Source: Actinomycetota bacterium
GTDB taxonomy: Bacteria > Actinomycetota > Actinomycetes > S36-B12
Direction: 5' to 3'
NCBI GenBank assembly: GCA_030681835.1
Contig: JAUXRN010000118.1
Location: 1 to 64,000, forward strand
Length of the DNA stretch: 64,000 bases
Positions 51,482 through 58,794 of this stretch are shown here, piece by piece. Positions within the stretch are counted from its first letter, which is position 1, and each line of letters begins with the position of its first letter. A program made the position numbers and the translations under genes. The notes beneath the pieces were generated by a model that saw nothing but the letters and a program-made list of their open reading frames with translations, was not told the origin of the DNA and did not search any database.

Positions 51482-51603
51482 GGGCGGCACAGAACCTGGG
51501 GCGCTTCACAGAACCACCCAGATCCATCAAGAAAGGGCCACCGCCCCGAGCATGAAAGGGCCATGTAAGGGCCAATGTCCTTGCGGCGCTTCGACTTCGC
51601 CGG

Positions 51604-51879
51604 TCACGCGGAAAGGTACTCGTGGAGCGCTTCGCGGACGATCTCACTCGATGTCTTGTGATCGGCCTTGGCGCGTCGCTCGAGGGCCGCGTGCAGGTCC
51701 GGATCCAGCCGTGCCTGAACGGCCCTTGCCGGGCCGTCTCCCAGTGTGGGCCGGCCCCTGCCGGTACGGCGCAACTGGGCGTCGCCGTAGCCGCGCTCGG
51801 CCTCGTCGGCCATCCGCTCTACGTCGGCCTGGGTGATCGGCTGGCCGCCGGAGACGCCGAGGACCTTCTTCTTAGTCAT
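51604..51879 (-). CDS. Ribbon-helix-helix antitoxin (BrnA/CopG-like)
   Basis: A 91-residue protein. Residues about 52-89 (RAVQARLDPDLHAALERRAK ... SEIVREALHEYL) form a ribbon-helix-helix DNA-binding motif; the N-terminal half is charged and probably binds the toxin. It overlaps the toxin gene by 8 bases and stands downstream of it, the BrnT-BrnA order. It would neutralise the toxin and repress the pair. Confidence 0.82.
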   Translation of the reverse strand: MTKKKVLGVSGGQPITQADVERMADEAERGYGDAQLRRTGRGRPTLGDGPARAVQARLDPDLHAALERRAKADHKTSSEIVREALHEYLSA

Positions 51880-52135
51880 TGCGGTGCCCTTCCAGGAGTC
51901 GCCAGTACTGCTTCGTCATCCTCATCGCGTGGATCGCGAGCACTCCGCCGTCGTCGACGTGCAACGTCACGACCTCGAGCATGTTCCCCGATCGGTCCGG
52001 GCCGAGGTGGAGGCGGCGAACCGGTGGCTCGGGGTCGATGTCATCGGTGAACACGGCGTGAGTGATCGCGTGCCTGATGTCACCATCCTCGATCCCGTGC
52101 CGACGGGCACTGGCGTTGATGCCGGCATCACGCAC
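51872..52135 (-). CDS. BrnT/DUF4258-like ribonuclease toxin candidate
   Basis: 87 residues from GTG 52135. INASARRHGIEDGDIRHAI and LEVVTLHVDDGGVLAIHAMRMTKQYWRLL match the usual start and end of small RelE-like toxins of the BrnT/DUF4258 type; R and H residues in SARRHG and IHAMR are likely catalytic. Stop overlaps the antitoxin start. It is short but complete in length for the family. The pair may stabilise the mobile region. Confidence 0.75.
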   Translation of the reverse strand: MRDAGINASARRHGIEDGDIRHAITHAVFTDDIDPEPPVRRLHLGPDRSGNMLEVVTLHVDDGGVLAIHAMRMTKQYWRLLEGHRND

Positions 52136-52265
52136 GCGAATATCGTACTACACAAATGCAGTTGGAGGAGGGCGCCTCCCCGAACGCGTCCAGTGGGGAC
52201 GGCCTTGCCCCGCTGCGATCGGCGCGATTCATCGGGCCATGGACCGACGCCAGGACTGCACGAGA

Positions 52266-53030
52266 TCAGACGACTGCTAGTGCGTTGCGCAGTTCCCGGA
52301 CCACTTGGAGGACGTCTTGGACGGAGGTTCCGTGACCCAGCGATAACCGCACGGTGCCCATCGCCTCGGCGTGCCCGACGCCCATGGCGGTGAGGACGGC
52401 CGACGGGTGCTCGGCGCCGGAGTGGCAGGCCGATCCCGTGGAGGCCGCGATCGTCGGGGCGAGCCTGAGGACGTCGGCGCCCAGGACGCCGGGGAGACTG
52501 ACGGACAGCGTGTTGGGCAGCGAGTGCATCGGGGTGTGGCGGGTGATGCCAGGGATGGAGGCGGAAAGCTCGTCCCACAGTTGCTCCCGCAGGATGCCGT
52601 ACCGCGCGGCGCGCTGGTCGAGGTCACCTGTAGCGGCGTGGGCGGCGGCACCGAGGGCGACGATGCTGGCGACGTTCTCGGTGCCGGGCCGGATCCCCCG
52701 CTCCTGGGACGCACCGAGCAGGACGGGGCGAATGGGTGTGCCGCGGCGGATGTACAGGGCGCCGACGCCCTTGGGTGCGTTGACCTTGTGGCCGGCGATC
52801 GACAGCAGGTCGACGTTCAGGTCGTCGACGCCGACCGGGATCTTGCCGATGGCCTGCGCAGCATCGGTGTGCACCAGGGCGCCGACGGCGTGGGCGGCCG
52901 CACCGACCTCGGCGATGGGCATCAGGGCGCCGGTCTCGTTCTGGGCCAGCATGATCGTGACGACGGCGACGTCGTGCGTAATTGCCCCGGGCAGGATCGA
53001 TGGGTCGATGCGTCCCTCGCGGGTGACCGG
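52266..53030 (-). pseudogene. 5'-truncated cysteine desulfurase (NifS/IscS family)
   Basis: The last 255 codons encode the C-terminal two thirds of a PLP-dependent cysteine desulfurase: MLAQNETGALMPIAEV, HTDAAQAIGKIPV, PLP Lys in SIAGHKVNAPKGVGALYI, RPGTENVASIVALG, and catalytic Cys in STGSACHSG. The first about 130 residues are missing; upstream of about 53030 the frame reads unrelated sequence antisense to the SHOCT gene. The enzyme cannot fold without that part, so this is a relic, probably cut during insertion of the SHOCT-cupredoxin segment. Confidence 0.8.
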
Positions 53031-53210
53031 GGGCAGCAAAGCCGCATACGGCGGCGGCAACGTCTCCGCCGAACCCTCCGCACGCTGCTCGACTAGGACG
53101 TCCTTCACCGCTGGATTGGAGGACCCGTCAGTTGGGACTTTCGGCACTTCAACCATGGCATCGACCTGGTCCAGACTGCTGAACAAGAAGCATGGAAGGT
53201 GGTTCCGCCA

Positions 53211-53468
53211 ATGATGAACTGGGGTTACGGCTGGGGCGGCGGCTGGGGCGCGTGGCTCATGATGTTCCCGCTCATGCTGCTCGTCTGGGGCGCGGTCGCG
53301 TGGGTGCTCGTGGTGGCGATCAGGAATTTCGGCGGCACGGGGCACGCGAGCACGTCGAATGCGCATGCAAGAGCTGACGCGATGCAGATCCTCGATGAAC
53401 GCTTCGCCCGCGGCGAGATCGACGCGCAGGAATACCGCGAGCGCCGAGACGCCCTGCGCTCGGGCTGA
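53211..53468 (+). CDS. Small membrane protein with C-terminal SHOCT domain (third copy)
   Basis: 85 residues from ATG 53211 (GGAAGGTGG upstream). MMNWGYGWGGGWGAWLMMFP, one helix (about 15-37), linker, and SHOCT motif LDERFARGEIDAQEYRERR (about 62-80). Same plan as the copies at 1108 and 32272. Its stop overlaps the cupredoxin start (TGATG). No CopR-like repeat was found ahead of it. It seems to be part of a transferred copper-related pair. Confidence 0.85.
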   Translation: MMNWGYGWGGGWGAWLMMFPLMLLVWGAVAWVLVVAIRNFGGTGHASTSNAHARADAMQILDERFARGEIDAQEYRERRDALRSG

Positions 53469-54031
53469 TGGCACCGACCCAGCCGATCAGCCGAGCCGCC
53501 CTCGCGGCGGTGTTCGTCGCCGTCGTGCTCGCCGCTGCGGTATCCACCTTTGCGATCACCGGCTCAACCGGCCCTGGCCCGCCCTGGCGCGGCAGTGCCG
53601 CTGACATCCCCTGCAATGTCCCACCGCTGCCAGGCAGCCTCGTCGATGTCACCCTCGCCGACTACGGCTCGGGCATGATGGGCGGGACCTGGCCGATGAT
53701 GGCCACCGTGCAGGCCCAGCCCCAAGTCGTGGAAGCGGGCACCGTGTCCTTCCTCGTTCGCAACCGTGGGCAGTACGTCCACGAGCTCACCGTCCTCCCC
53801 ACGACAAGCGCGGGCCCGGGCACGCGAATCACAGGACCCGACGGCACAGTCTCCGAAGAAGGCGCCCTCGGACACGCGGAAGCCTCATGCGGGGCAGGAG
53901 AAGGCGACGGCATCCCGCCAGGCGGCACCAGCTGGCTCACCCTCGACCTGCCTCCCGGTCAGTACGAGTTGATCTGCAACGAACCCTGGCACTACCAAGC
54001 GGGCATGTACCAAATACTCACCACCACATAA
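53468..54031 (+). CDS. Membrane-anchored cupredoxin (sulfocyanin-like)
   Basis: A 187-residue protein. N-terminal anchor or signal (about 9-32). Cupredoxin fold with a complete type 1 copper ligand set: His in QYVHELTVLP (about 104), Cys in LICNEPWHY (about 172), His in PWHY (about 176) and Met in AGMYQI (about 181). Two more Cys occur in the loops (DIPCNV, ASCGAGEG). It could carry electrons or hold copper outside the membrane. Coupled to the SHOCT protein upstream. Its 3' end overlaps the convergent phosphoribosyltransferase fragment by 14 bases. Confidence 0.88.
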   Translation: MAPTQPISRAALAAVFVAVVLAAAVSTFAITGSTGPGPPWRGSAADIPCNVPPLPGSLVDVTLADYGSGMMGGTWPMMATVQAQPQVVEAGTVSFLVRNRGQYVHELTVLPTTSAGPGTRITGPDGTVSEEGALGHAEASCGAGEGDGIPPGGTSWLTLDLPPGQYELICNEPWHYQAGMYQILTTT

Positions 54032-54383
54032 CCGACGTGAGCGCAGTAACTCGACTAGCGCCCTCCCACTTCAGCGAGGTGGCGGTCGACTTGGCACGCG
54101 CGCCCGACACCCAAGTGTCGTCAATGACGAGTACGTGCGCGCCCTCGAGCATGTTCGAAGGAACCGGATGGTAGTGGCGCGGCAGGTAGGCGCGCGCCGC
54201 CTCACCAACCGGGCCTGAGTAGCCGACATCTAGGCGTGGCGAGCCCATCAACTGGGCAATCGTTTCCACCAAGGTAACGAGCGGCGCGCCCGCGCCGTAC
54301 TTCGTGGACGGGACGGCCGCGACCACGGACAGCGGATGGACCCCGAATTCCAGGCAAGGGCGATGCACGATCGTCCCGACCAC
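54018..54383 (-). pseudogene. Phosphoribosyltransferase-like fragment
   Basis: 121 codons. The PRPP-binding signature VLVIDDTWVSGARAKSTA is clear (about residues 86-103), preceded by LSVVAAVPSTK and a His/Pro-rich linker. Comparable actinobacterial proteins are about twice as long; the N-terminal half is missing here, with an IS3 end 20 bases upstream, and the C-terminus is clipped at the cupredoxin end. Probably inactive. It resembles ComF-type proteins, without clear assignment. Confidence 0.65.
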
Positions 54384-54402
54384 AAACAGCGCGAACAGAA
54401 TC

Positions 54403-54453
54403 TGAAGCGACCCAGGTTCTGTGCCGCTTCTATACGGGTTGCTGATCTCGGTT
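54403..54453 (-). mobile_element. IS3 right-end remnant, inverted relative to the intact IS
   Basis: These 51 bases match the reverse complement of 51458-51508 (end of orfB and right terminal repeat) at 46 of 51 positions. The rest of that element is gone. With the intact IS it brackets 51509-54402 by inverted IS ends. Confidence 0.85.
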
Positions 54454-54878
54454 CAACGAAGTCAGCTTGGGGTGCACGGACCTGAGACGCGAAGCTGGAC
54501 GTGCTCCACAGCCTCCTGAAGACGCTGCGGGCATCGGCCGGCGACTTCCCGCAACTGATCGCTCGTCCGCACTGAGCGACGGGAAACGGCGACACGCTTC
54601 TTCAACCTACGGATTGCGCGTTCTGCAGAATCACGACGCCGACGGCCCGGTTGCCATGCCAGGCCAGGCCCGCGCAGTGGCCGGGTGCGGAATCCGCCGA
54701 CGCAGTCATCGACGACGACGCATCGCGCGCTCTGGAGTCACGCGATCTGCGGATTCCAAAGGGCCTGCGCATCGATTATCCGTAGGTTCAAAGAAGGAAG
54801 GGCCAAAGAAAGGGCCAGAGAAAGGGCTAGACTGCCGATTTGACACCTCTCGTTGTCGCTTGGCAGCACCCAAAACAT
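54454..54878. other. Non-coding flank with short inverted copies of the att core
   Basis: No gene recognised. AACCTACGGATT, part of the tRNA-derived core, recurs at 54604-54615, and its complement ATCCGTAGGTT at 54778-54788. Between 54793 and 54830 three AAGGGCC/T units follow at a 12-bp period, resembling integrase arm sites. A long open frame across here is a product of these repeats. Confidence 0.5.
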
Positions 54879-54945
54879 GTTGCGCTGCAACAGGTTTCGC
54901 AAGTGGGTCGCCGGGGGCTCGAACCCCGAACCTACGGATTAAAAG
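54879..54945 (-). repeat. att-like repeat 2 carrying the 3' half of tRNA-Lys(UUU)
   Basis: Identical to 50001-50067 except one base (54900 C versus 50022 G). The tRNA part is 54945-54904 on the minus strand and again lacks its 5' half. Two AAAGGGCT units at a 12-bp period follow at about 55038-55058. From 54946 to 55509 no gene is recognised. Confidence 0.8.
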
Positions 54946-55509
54946 ATCGCCGAGGGCACCAGAGCCCATGAGGGAAATCGTTGGGTACCAACGGTTTCCG
55001 TCTCACCAAGACCCACCCGGAACCACCGAGAACCATGTGGAAAGGGCTATCGAAAGGGCTACGCAACCGATCCTCGATAGCGCTGTCAACGCCGATTGAG
55101 AATGGACCCCTTGGTGCCGTATGGGTTCTGGCGGCCGTCACAGCACCCAACCACTGAGAAGGTGCGGTTATGGGCAGGCGCGGGCGCAAGCGGGATCTGG
55201 ATCGTTTAGTGTTGACCGTTCGGCTCACCCTGCGGACGCGAGCATTCCGGTCGACTTCGTCGCGCCGGATTCACGGGCGGGCCGAGAGTAGCCGGGGGGT
55301 GACCAACGGCTGCGAGCACACCGCGTCTCCAACGTATGCCCCACGCGTTAACGTTCATCGCTTAGTTCAGGACCTGGTCTCCGAGCTGTCTCTGTAGCTG
55401 ATGGCTGTCGCAAAGTCGGAAGCAGCGGCCGAAAGGGAGTTCTCGAATGACCCACTACGCCGACGCCCATCGGCGACTTTGCTCTCCTTTGGGAGCCCGA
55501 GGTTGGTCC

Positions 55510-56031
55510 TTAGGTACTCAATCCCAAGTTGATGAGTCGATAGCCCATCGCTTCTGCGCTGACGCCGAACTGCTCAGCCAACTCGGAAACGACTCTGCCC
55601 GGGTTCCCGGTTGCACTTTGGAATCGCTGCAGCGAGGCTCGAACTTGAACCGCGGGCATCAGAAGAGCGGCAGCGAATGCGTTCGCTTCTATCTCTTCGG
55701 AGTCCGTAGCTCGGCTGGACACATCGTCACGGAAGTTGACGCGCACGGTGCTGTCGACGGTGTGCTGGCGACCGGGGTGAAGGAGGAGATGGCCGAGTTC
55801 GTGAGCGATAGTGAAGCGCTGCCTTCGCGGGTGGTTGCCGCTGTTGACAGCTAGCAGCACAACTGATTCCTCGCGAATCAACATCCCGCTGATGCTTCTA
55901 TCCAAGTTCTCGCGAACGAGCTGTGCTCCTTCGAGTTGAACAAGTTGCTCAACGTCGACCGGGAGCGCTTCGAATCCGTGCTTCGCGAGGAGTTCCTCCG
56001 CCGCTTCCTCGGCGGACCGCGTCGCTGTCAC
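55510..56031 (-). CDS. ImmA/IrrE-family metallopeptidase
   Basis: A 173-residue protein. FTIAHELGHLLLH (about 73-85) is the HExxH zinc site; EIEANAFAAALLMP (about 112-125) supplies the third ligand Glu. The N-terminal helix pair and a C-terminal FGVSAEAMGYRLINLG segment are usual in the family. Such proteases cleave partner XRE repressors (ImmA-ImmR) or act in stress regulation (IrrE). Start ATG 56031 overlaps the XRE gene stop (56028-56031), giving a classical regulator-protease pair next to the ubiquitin-like operon. Confidence 0.9.
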   Translation of the reverse strand: MTATRSAEEAAEELLAKHGFEALPVDVEQLVQLEGAQLVRENLDRSISGMLIREESVVLLAVNSGNHPRRQRFTIAHELGHLLLHPGRQHTVDSTVRVNFRDDVSSRATDSEEIEANAFAAALLMPAVQVRASLQRFQSATGNPGRVVSELAEQFGVSAEAMGYRLINLGLST

Positions 56032-56342
56032 TGCGCTCGCTGCGCTTTAGCCGACGTACGGACCAGTTCGATCATCTCGTCGTCGAACGCTTGCTCGACG
56101 TCGTACTCGGCCACCTCAAACTTCGGCATTAGATCCTCCACACTGGTTCCGAGTTGGTCTGCCAACACCGCGACCTGATGTGCGAGTGGTCGCTGGCGGC
56201 CGGCTTCGAGATTTGTGACTGAGACTCGGGTCAGGCCCAGGCGATTCGCGAGCGCCGCCTGCGACATTCCCAAGGCCTGACGGCGAGCCCTGACCTTCAT
56301 GCCGAGCGCTTGGTAAAAGCGGTCCTCCGGAGCTTCGGACAC
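56028..56342 (-). CDS. XRE-family transcriptional regulator
   Basis: 104 residues from GTG 56342. HTH domain about 13-70: LGMKVRARRQALGMSQAALA, RLGLTRVSVTNLEAGRQRPL and LADQLGTSVEDLMP, quoted in parts. A C-terminal Glu-rich tail may contact ImmA. TTGACA (minus, 56377-56372) and GATGAT 17 bases further form its promoter, and the palindrome at 56363-56375 overlaps the -35 end and spacer, so autorepression is likely. The divergent unit is the ubiquitin-like operon, starting 126 bases away. Confidence 0.9.
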   Translation of the reverse strand: MSEAPEDRFYQALGMKVRARRQALGMSQAALANRLGLTRVSVTNLEAGRQRPLAHQVAVLADQLGTSVEDLMPKFEVAEYDVEQAFDDEMIELVRTSAKAQRAQ

Positions 56343-56362
56343 ACCATCATCATCACCCGCGC

Positions 56363-56392
56363 GACACGAAGTGTCAATCTCACAAACGTGTG
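56363..56392. promoter_or_regulatory. Palindromic operators between XRE and ubiquitin-like operon
   Basis: GACAC-GAA-GTGTC (56363-56375) is a perfect 5-bp-arm palindrome; CACA-AACG-TGTG (56381-56392) is a second, similar one (minus strand ACACGTTTGTG). A third symmetric element, TCACCAA-G-TTGGTGA, lies in the leader at 56432-56446. TAAACT at 56418-56423 is a possible -10 of the rightward operon. Confidence 0.6.
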
Positions 56393-56468
56393 TCGCAGCA
56401 CTTGTTAGTCAGTGTGATAAACTTGCCACCGTCACCAAGTTGGTGATGATGACTCCTAAGGAGAAGTC

Positions 56469-56723
56469 ATGAGCAACCAAGGCAAGCCGCCTGTAACGAT
56501 CTTCGTCAACACCCGCGAGTTCCAGTGGCCCGAGAAGCAGATCTCCTACGAGCAGATCTACAACCTGGCGTTCCCGAACGAGCCGGTCAACGACGGAGAC
56601 GTCGCTCGGATCGAGTACTCGCGTGGACACAACGGCGGTGGTGGGGGGACCCTCCACCCTGGAGAGAGCGTCAACGTCAAGGAAAACATGGTCTTCGATG
56701 CCTACGTCACCGTTCGATCGTGA
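56469..56723 (+). CDS. Single-domain ubiquitin-like protein (multiubiquitin family)
   Basis: An 84-residue protein with AAGGAG 5-6 bases before ATG 56469. The whole length matches one repeat of the prokaryotic multiubiquitin domain: PVTIFVNTREFQWPEKQISY, YNLAFPNEPVNDGDVARIEY, LHPGESVNVKENMVFDAYVT. There is no C-terminal GG; it ends TVRS. In ubiquitin-like systems this protein would be adenylated by the E1-like protein encoded next (overlap 26 bases) and attached to a target. Conjugation is not demonstrable from sequence. Codon use is less GC-rich than in the neighbours, suggesting transfer. Confidence 0.85.
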   Translation: MSNQGKPPVTIFVNTREFQWPEKQISYEQIYNLAFPNEPVNDGDVARIEYSRGHNGGGGGTLHPGESVNVKENMVFDAYVTVRS

Positions 56724-57897
56724 TCCGTCGACTCGTCGACTGCTCGACGAGGACTACTGCCTCTCGTTCGAGGGCAACCACCTAATAGTCGAGCGAGTGC
56801 CGTACGTGACGGCCGCCAAGGTCGTCACGTACGGTCGGCTCGCCCTGCCAGTCACCTTCAGCGGCGACGTCCTCCAGGACAGCTCTGGGGACCACAGGAT
56901 CTGGTTCATCGGTGAACAGCCTTGCGACCAGAACGGCCAGCCGCTCCCAGGACCATCGCCCGAGGCGCACGCGGTCACTCAGGACCTCATTGCGAACTTC
57001 ATGATCTCTAGCAAGCCGAAGAACGGCGGGACCTTCGCCAACACCTACGACAAGATCACGTCCTATGTGCGCGTCCTGAGTCACCCGGCGCACGTGCTGG
57101 ACCCGACGGTGACCGCTACCCCGGGTGCTGGCTGGACTGAGATCCCCGACGACCTCCCCTTCGTCTATCCCGACACTGGCACCGCGCGCGCTGGCCTCGC
57201 AACGATGAACGCGAAGTTCAGGGGCCAGCGCATCGGCATCATCGGCTTGGGCGGCACCGGCAGCTACATTCTGGACCAGGTGTCCAAGACTTGGGTCGAC
57301 GCCATCGACCTGTTCGACGGCGACGTCTTCGACAATCACAACGCCTACCGCGCGCCGGGCGCTGCCGACATTGACGATCTGAAGCTACGTCCGAATAAGG
57401 CTGAGCACTTCGCTCGCGTCTACTCACACATGCACACAGGAATAACCGCACACTCGTTCTTCATCACTGCCGACAACCTAGACCAGCTCGGCGACTGCAC
57501 GTTCGTCTTCGTGGCCGCCGCCGATGCCGATGACAAGCCCGCCATCCTCGCGTCGCTCCGGGAGCGGGACATACCCACGATCGAGGTCGGCATGGGCATC
57601 CGAGACGAAGGCGGACGTCTTTCGGGGCTCCTCGCAGCCGTCAATCACTTTCCCCCTGACATGTCGGAGGCCGCGATCTCCACGTCAACTGGCGGGGTAG
57701 ACGAGTACGACCGAAACATTCAGACCGCCGACCTCAACTGCCTGAATGCGATGCTCGCGGTGGTGAATTGGAAGAAGTACCTCACGTACTACGCCGAGTT
57801 CGAGCCGGTCGATGAAACGGTGTATCGGGTTTTCACGGGTACCACCCGCAGCGGCCGAGATGGCGCCGACGCAAGTATCGAGGAGGCCGAGTCGTGA
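56698..57897 (+). CDS. E1-like ThiF-family protein with N-terminal DUF6791-like domain
   Basis: 399 residues from ATG 56698 (overlaps the ubiquitin-like gene by 26 bases). N-terminal region (about 1-165) includes RIWFIGEQPCDQNG, with C76 in a setting like E2-type or DUF6791 proteins. The ThiF/E1 part (about 170-375) has the nucleotide loop GIIGLGGTGSYIL (about 180), IDLFDGDVFDNHNAYR, the ATP-binding Lys in RPNKAEHF and FVFVAAADADD. A Cys near 348 (DLNCLNA) could take the thioester, but it is not in the canonical place and there is no CxxC zinc site. It would activate the ubiquitin-like partner and perhaps transfer it itself. Confidence 0.82.
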   Translation: MPTSPFDRDPSTRRLLDEDYCLSFEGNHLIVERVPYVTAAKVVTYGRLALPVTFSGDVLQDSSGDHRIWFIGEQPCDQNGQPLPGPSPEAHAVTQDLIANFMISSKPKNGGTFANTYDKITSYVRVLSHPAHVLDPTVTATPGAGWTEIPDDLPFVYPDTGTARAGLATMNAKFRGQRIGIIGLGGTGSYILDQVSKTWVDAIDLFDGDVFDNHNAYRAPGAADIDDLKLRPNKAEHFARVYSHMHTGITAHSFFITADNLDQLGDCTFVFVAAADADDKPAILASLRERDIPTIEVGMGIRDEGGRLSGLLAAVNHFPPDMSEAAISTSTGGVDEYDRNIQTADLNCLNAMLAVVNWKKYLTYYAEFEPVDETVYRVFTGTTRSGRDGADASIEEAES

Positions 57898-58280
57898 GGT
57901 TGACCAACATGGTTCCTGAGTTTATGACGTCGTTTCCCGAGCAGTTGGAGCCGGGCCATCTCTACGTGTCTACCCACTTCTCGACCGCAGCGCACCTATG
58001 TGCCTGCAGCTGCGGCAGCGAGGTCATCACGCCGCTCTCTCCAGCCCAATGGGTGCTTACGTTCGACGGCACCATCTCAATGAGGCCGTCCATTGGGAAC
58101 TGGGCGTTGCCATGCCAGTCTCACTACGTCATCGACCACGGCGCGATCCGATGGGCTCGCGGCTTCACCCGCGACGAGATCCAGCGCAACCGCGAGTCGG
58201 ACCACCGGACATTGGATGCTGCCTATGCCACCCAGGGCGGATGGTGGAGCCGCCTGTTTCACCGCCGGAAAGGAACCTGA
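57894..58280 (+). CDS. DUF6527-like Cys/His-rich protein of the ubiquitin-like operon
   Basis: A 128-residue protein; GTG 57894 overlaps the E1-like stop (GTGA). LYVSTHFSTAAHLCACSCG gives H34 and C36/C38/C40; PSIGNWALPCQSHYVI gives C74 and H77. The arrangement suggests a metal site. DUF6527-type proteins accompany multiubiquitin/ThiF operons; I cannot say from the sequence whether this is a peptidase, a ligase adaptor or a structural zinc protein. It is the last gene of the coupled set. Confidence 0.75.
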   Translation: MRLTNMVPEFMTSFPEQLEPGHLYVSTHFSTAAHLCACSCGSEVITPLSPAQWVLTFDGTISMRPSIGNWALPCQSHYVIDHGAIRWARGFTRDEIQRNRESDHRTLDAAYATQGGWWSRLFHRRKGT

Positions 58281-58794
58281 CTGGCGCCCTCCGACGGTCT
58301 CGTTCCGGTGTCCTTCGGCTGCACCTGTCCGTTTTGCCCGGAACCACTTCGGAGATTGGAACTCCGGACCAACGCAACACAAGCGAGACACGACGTGCCC
58401 TGGTCCTGGCCGCAGGCGCGTGGCGGGTCCGACAAGTAGCTGACGCCGACCTCGAGGGCGCCAAGGACTGCCAGCCCCTGACGACTCGCCACCGCGACAC
58501 CGCCATTCGCTCACCTGAACGCCGAAGCGCCCAAAGGACAAAATGCAACCACTAGCCGGGCTAGCATCCCGACGCGCGACGAGTACGCGCTGCGGTCAAT
58601 CTAGGCCAGTCCCCGGTGGCTGAGCCCGCGTTACAACCCACCGAGGATCCGTTGACAAGGCGCTAGTGCTCTTGATGAGCGTCCGAATGCGAGGCACCGA
58701 AGGGGTCGCACCGTTGACCGGGTAACGGCGCTTGCGCGTCGCTGCCGGCGGCCTCGGGCTGCCGGGCTACCACTGCCCTGGAAGGACGTTCCTG
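58281..58794. other. Intergenic stretch without a recognised gene
   Basis: Frames present here have no domain or start support. It separates the ubiquitin-like operon from the DUF4192 backbone; GC content is more mixed than on the right. A possible Shine-Dalgarno sequence, GGAAGGA, belongs to the DUF4192 start. Confidence 0.4.

Larger units (their letters stand above)
50142..51508 (+). mobile_element. IS3-family insertion sequence, intact, with 3-bp target duplication
   Basis: Terminal inverted repeats TGAAGCGCCCGAGGTT... (50142-50167) and its imperfect complement (51483-51508) match at 22 of 26 positions. Both ends are bordered by CAG (50139-50141, 51509-51511), the expected 3-bp duplication. 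It contains orfA and orfB in a -1 arrangement. The element sits within the right flank of att-like repeat 1: joining the flanks restores a sequence similar to that beside repeat 2. Confidence 0.88.

Noticed and set aside
54467-55099. Open frame of 210 codons across the second att-like repeat
   Set aside because: Its middle (GARTPNLRIK) is a translation of the tRNA-Lys 3' half, a known artefact; the rest is repeat sequence.
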